NCBI GenBank assembly: GCA_022447365.1
Contig: JAKVBL010000004.1
Span: 84,774 to 148,773, forward strand
From: Oleiphilaceae bacterium
GTDB lineage: Bacteria; Pseudomonadota; Gammaproteobacteria; Pseudomonadales; Oleiphilaceae
DNA: 64,000 nt
Direction of reading: 5' to 3'
Both the position numbers and the translations under genes were made by a program. The notes below the pieces were generated by a model that saw only the letters and a program-made list of their open reading frames with translations, searched no databases and had not been told where the DNA came from. This document shows positions 60,965 through 64,000 of the stretch, one piece after another. Position 1 is the first letter of the stretch. The number at the start of each line of letters is the position of its first letter.

Positions 60965-63900
60965 TTATGCTGTTACTCTTGTAGCAGCAAGAACTTCTTC
61001 AATTTTCTGCAACAGTTCTTGCTCTTGGAACGGCTTACCCATGTATTCATTTACACCAATCGACATCGCACGATCTCGGTGCTTTTGGCCCGTTCGTGAG
61101 GTAATCATAATAATCGGAACATCTTTCAAACGTTCATCGTGGCGTACAAGTGTTGCTACTTCAAAACCGTCCATACGAGGCATCTCAATATCTAACAACA
61201 TGACATCTGGCTTGGTATCTTGAAGCTGTGCAATGGCATCAACCCCGTCTTTTGCTGTAACGACATCCATACCATTGCGTTCGAGCAAGCGCGTCGATAC
61301 TTTTCTTACTGTAACCGAGTCATCAACAACCATCACAAGTGGTGTTTCGTTCTGTGTATCAACATTTCCATCAGTATCTAGAACATCCATGACACCTGCT
61401 GACTCTTCACGAATCAATGCCGGTAAATCGAGGATCACAACAACACTACCATCACCAAGAATCGTTGCCCCTGAGACGCCATGCACCTCGCTGAACTGCA
61501 TGCCTAAACTTTTTACTACTATCTCTCGAGAACCCATCAAGCTGTCAACTTGTAACGCCATAGGTTGATCGGTGCCTCGAACCAAAATGACGGGCAATGG
61601 CAAAGGCTGACCTTTTAACTTCGGCTGATGCGCGTTGTGTAGCAAAGACCCTAAATACTGGAGTTTATAATCACGTCCCGCATATCGATAAGGTGGTGCG
61701 TCTTCTTGATAGTACTCTTCTAATTCGTAAGGGCTGACACGAACAATACCTTCTATCGTATTCAGCGGAATGGCATAAAAATCGTCACCTGTGCTCACCA
61801 TCAACGCACGGTTAACAGATACCGTAAATGGGAGTCGAACCGTGAACTGCGTACCTTGTCCTACTGTTGAATCAATAGAAATTGCACCACCGAGCTGTTT
61901 TATTTCGCTTGCAACAACGTCCATACCAACGCCGCGGCCACTAATTTGCGTAACTTGCTCTGCGGTACTGAAACCCGCTGCCATAATTAACTGCAAGGTA
62001 TCTTGCTTTGATAACTTGGCATCTTCAGCAATCAAACCTTGCGATACCGCTTTCGCTCTAATTTTCGATGCGTCAATACCAGCGCCGTCATCTTGCATAC
62101 GAATGACGATATCGCCACCCTCGCGCGATACAGACAACGCAATCGTTCCGGCTTCTGGTTTGCCCGCTTTCACACGTTGTTCTTTAGGCTCAATACCATG
62201 ATCAAGGGCATTACGTAGCATGTGCTCTAACGGCGCAACCATTCGATCAAGCACTGATCGATCCATCTCACCACTTGCATTAGCTACTTTAAAATCAACA
62301 GCTTTATCTAATTCACCACTGATCTGACGAACGATACGACGCAAGCGAGGAACCATTGACGAGAATGGAATCATGCGTGTTTTCATCAGGCCTTCTTGCA
62401 GCTCTGAATTAATGCGAGATTGTTGCAATAGCAATGTTTCTGCATCACGCGCTCTATTCGATAAGGTATCTCGTAACTCCGTTAAATCGGTCGCACTCTC
62501 TGACAGCGAACGAGAAAGCTGCTGTATAGAGGAATAGCGATCCATCTCAAGCGGGTCGAATTCTTCGTATTCAGAAATAGCGATACCTTCTTGCTCAGCG
62601 CGGTAAAGTACTTGCGCTTCTGTCTCGATTTCCATACGACGCAATTGCTCACGCAAACGCTCGATCGTTGCGGCCATCTCTTCAAGAGTAAAACCAAAAT
62701 CAGTAATCTGCTGTTCAAGGCGACCACGCGAAATACTTGTCTCACCAGCAAGATTCACTAAGGCATCAATCAACGATGCGCCCACACGAACAGATTCTTG
62801 TGAGCCTGACTTTTTCTCTTTAACAGGCTTCGATGGGCTTTGTTGTTGGCCAAGCTGAATCAACTCTTGGCTTGCAGAAGATTGCTCAACAACTTCCACT
62901 GGAGTTTCGCTTTCAAGCTCCTCTTCTGGCGCTTGATCAGTTAGCTGCGCAAGGAAATCTTTGGTAAGACTATGCAATGCATCTTGAGCTTTTAATGCTA
63001 GCGCTTTGAGTTCACCCTCAAAGGCTTCGCCATTTGAATAGGCTTGGATTAAACGTGTTTCAAAATCATGACTCGTGTCTGCCAACTTATCTAAGCTCGC
63101 TAGACGGGCACCACCTTTGAGAGTATGCAGTACTCGTTGCAACTCTTGATTGTAGTTCTGTTCGGTTGGCGCATCAGCCCAATCCGCCATGTTCGTTTCG
63201 AGCGCTTCGATGAGTTCCTGCGCCTCCTCGGCGAACATATCAAGCACTTCTTTATCGAGGGCGTCTTCTTCTGATAATTCAGGCTTAACAGGTTTCGCTG
63301 GCTCTGGCTCAACTGGAATTGTCGTCTCTTTTACGAGCGTTATCTCTTCAACTTCAACAATTTCAGGTTCTGTAGCCTCGATATTCTCAACTTCAGGTTC
63401 TACTTCTGTTTGCTCAGGCTGAGGTGCTGGAACCTTACTTAATACTGGTTCTTCACCAGCAATAGAGCGCTTAACAGCTTCTAGCAAATCTAATGCTGGA
63501 GCAGGAACAGAACCCGCTTCAACACTATCGACCATAGACGCTAGTGCATCATGACACTGAAGACAAAGTTCAATCACGGCCGGACTCGCAACGGTGTGTG
63601 CTTCAACCGTGCGCTCAAACAATGTTTCTAACTCATGTGAGAGATCACCAATTGCAGTGACCTCAGCCATACGTGCACCACCTTTTAGCGTATGTAGATC
63701 GCGCTGCAATTCACCTACAAGCGTAAAATTATCACTCTCACTCTGCCATTGGTGCAGTAGCTCGCCTGAATGATTGATCAACTCTAGCGCTTCTTCCAAG
63801 AAAATTTCAGCTAACTCAGGATCAAGTTCCGCCAAAGATCCTGAAGCAGTTTGATCAACTTCTTCAACTTGGATGGTTTCTTCTGGTACAGCTTCTGGTT

Positions 63901-64000
63901 CTGTCGCTACAAGCTCTTCTTCAGTTTCTTCTACAGCATACTCTGGAATGGCTTCAGCTAGAGATTCCTCAAGTGCATCAATACTAATTTCGATATCTTG
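60965..64000 (-). CDS. chpA: ChpA-type hybrid chemotaxis kinase, 5' end beyond window
   Basis: An open frame runs from the stop at 60965 to the right edge of the window without a break, giving 1011 visible residues of a CheA-like hybrid kinase. Visible in order are at least two Hpt domains (HTLKGGARM near 63690 and HTLKGGARL near 63120), a dimerisation region, a HATPase_c domain (LRNALDHGIEPKEQR near 62200), a CheW-like coupling domain (near 61700-61500) and a C-terminal receiver (VMVVDDSVTVRKVS ... MLLDIEMPRMDG) with its aspartate. Several Hpt domains and this layout fit the type IV pilus kinase ChpA/PilL. A TTG at 63835 is not the real start, since the frame continues upstream to 64000. Confidence 0.9.
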   Translation of the reverse strand, partial: QDIEISIDALEESLAEAIPEYAVEETEEELVATEPEAVPEETIQVEEVDQTASGSLAELDPELAEIFLEEALELINHSGELLHQWQSESDNFTLVGELQRDLHTLKGGARMAEVTAIGDLSHELETLFERTVEAHTVASPAVIELCLQCHDALASMVDSVEAGSVPAPALDLLEAVKRSIAGEEPVLSKVPAPQPEQTEVEPEVENIEATEPEIVEVEEITLVKETTIPVEPEPAKPVKPELSEEDALDKEVLDMFAEEAQELIEALETNMADWADAPTEQNYNQELQRVLHTLKGGARLASLDKLADTSHDFETRLIQAYSNGEAFEGELKALALKAQDALHSLTKDFLAQLTDQAPEEELESETPVEVVEQSSASQELIQLGQQQSPSKPVKEKKSGSQESVRVGASLIDALVNLAGETSISRGRLEQQITDFGFTLEEMAATIERLREQLRRMEIETEAQVLYRAEQEGIAISEYEEFDPLEMDRYSSIQQLSRSLSESATDLTELRDTLSNRARDAETLLLQQSRINSELQEGLMKTRMIPFSSMVPRLRRIVRQISGELDKAVDFKVANASGEMDRSVLDRMVAPLEHMLRNALDHGIEPKEQRVKAGKPEAGTIALSVSREGGDIVIRMQDDGAGIDASKIRAKAVSQGLIAEDAKLSKQDTLQLIMAAGFSTAEQVTQISGRGVGMDVVASEIKQLGGAISIDSTVGQGTQFTVRLPFTVSVNRALMVSTGDDFYAIPLNTIEGIVRVSPYELEEYYQEDAPPYRYAGRDYKLQYLGSLLHNAHQPKLKGQPLPLPVILVRGTDQPMALQVDSLMGSREIVVKSLGMQFSEVHGVSGATILGDGSVVVILDLPALIREESAGVMDVLDTDGNVDTQNETPLVMVVDDSVTVRKVSTRLLERNGMDVVTAKDGVDAIAQLQDTKPDVMLLDIEMPRMDGFEVATLVRHDERLKDVPIIMITSRTGQKHRDRAMSIGVNEYMGKPFQEQELLQKIEEVLAATRVTA

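Noticed and set aside
1..64000. CRISPR array, prophage, rRNA operon or origin of replication
   Set aside because: No regularly spaced repeats, phage structural or integrase genes, rRNA sequence or DnaA-box cluster was seen in the reading.

Overview
The window looks like the chromosome of a marine-type gammaproteobacterium, probably Oceanospirillales or a neighbouring order. The evidence is the core block rpsU-yqeY-dnaG-rpoD next to a tRNA-Ile2(CAU) gene, a Pil-Chp chemosensory cluster, an ABC-F gene paired with a TIGR02444 gene, and a moderate base composition (mid-40s % GC by eye). The genus cannot be fixed from the sequence alone. The window begins inside a PepSY-domain gene and ends inside a chpA-like kinase gene.

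Region 1 (1-9.8 kb) is loosely packed. It holds a Cof-type HAD phosphatase, a short remnant of an RND/MMPL exporter, an AspT-type exchanger, two zinc-dependent deacylases of the aspartoacylase/AstE family, and a tightly coupled pair made of a rhomboid protease and a zinc-finger/membrane/TPR protein. Several long intergenic gaps hold at most small, doubtful ORFs.

Region 2 (9.9-25.6 kb) is a large polyamine catabolic locus. AguA and AguB turn agmatine into putrescine. Two PuuA-type glutamine synthetase paralogues, two PuuB-type oxidases, PuuC and PuuD carry it through the gamma-glutamyl route to GABA. A class III omega-aminotransferase, GabD and an MmsA-type CoA-acylating dehydrogenase then lead to succinate and, for beta-alanine, acetyl-CoA. 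A PuuR-type repressor is divergent from the first puuB. Repeated GTTCAA-type motifs lie in the divergent promoter regions.

Region 3 (25.6-28.7 kb) is a three-gene cassette of lipoprotein retropepsin-like protease, inactive transglutaminase/7TM protein and RimK-like ATP-grasp ligase. It forms a conserved but poorly understood envelope module.

Region 4 (about 28.97-36.65 kb) is an accessory island. It is bounded by perfect 21-bp inverted repeats set within IS21-like subterminal repeats and stops about 30 bp from the 3' end of tRNA-Ile. It holds a HigBA-type toxin-antitoxin pair with a clear operator-promoter, a PhzF enzyme, a long imperfect hairpin resembling an integron attC site, two unrecognised lipoproteins, a broken IS21 istA, a truncated AAA ATPase, a WrbA-like flavodoxin and a BrnTA pair.

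Region 5 (36.7-58.5 kb) is core chromosome: tRNA-Ile, rpoD, dnaG, yqeY, rpsU, a FemAB-like acyltransferase, HopJ, a diguanylate cyclase, ABC-F, TIGR02444, DUF4124, queE, DUF924, tag, yfbR, a 48-residue small gene, a WYL regulator, ylqF, DUF454, two FKBP isomerases, hisI, a YIP1 protein, a voltage-gated cation channel with a calcium-channel-like filter, and an RNase II/R enzyme.

Region 6 (58.7-64 kb, minus strand) is the end of a Pil-Chp type chemosensory operon. The order is chpA (hybrid CheA), chpB (CheB), a CheW-like protein and a membrane protein with a degenerate GGDEF domain.
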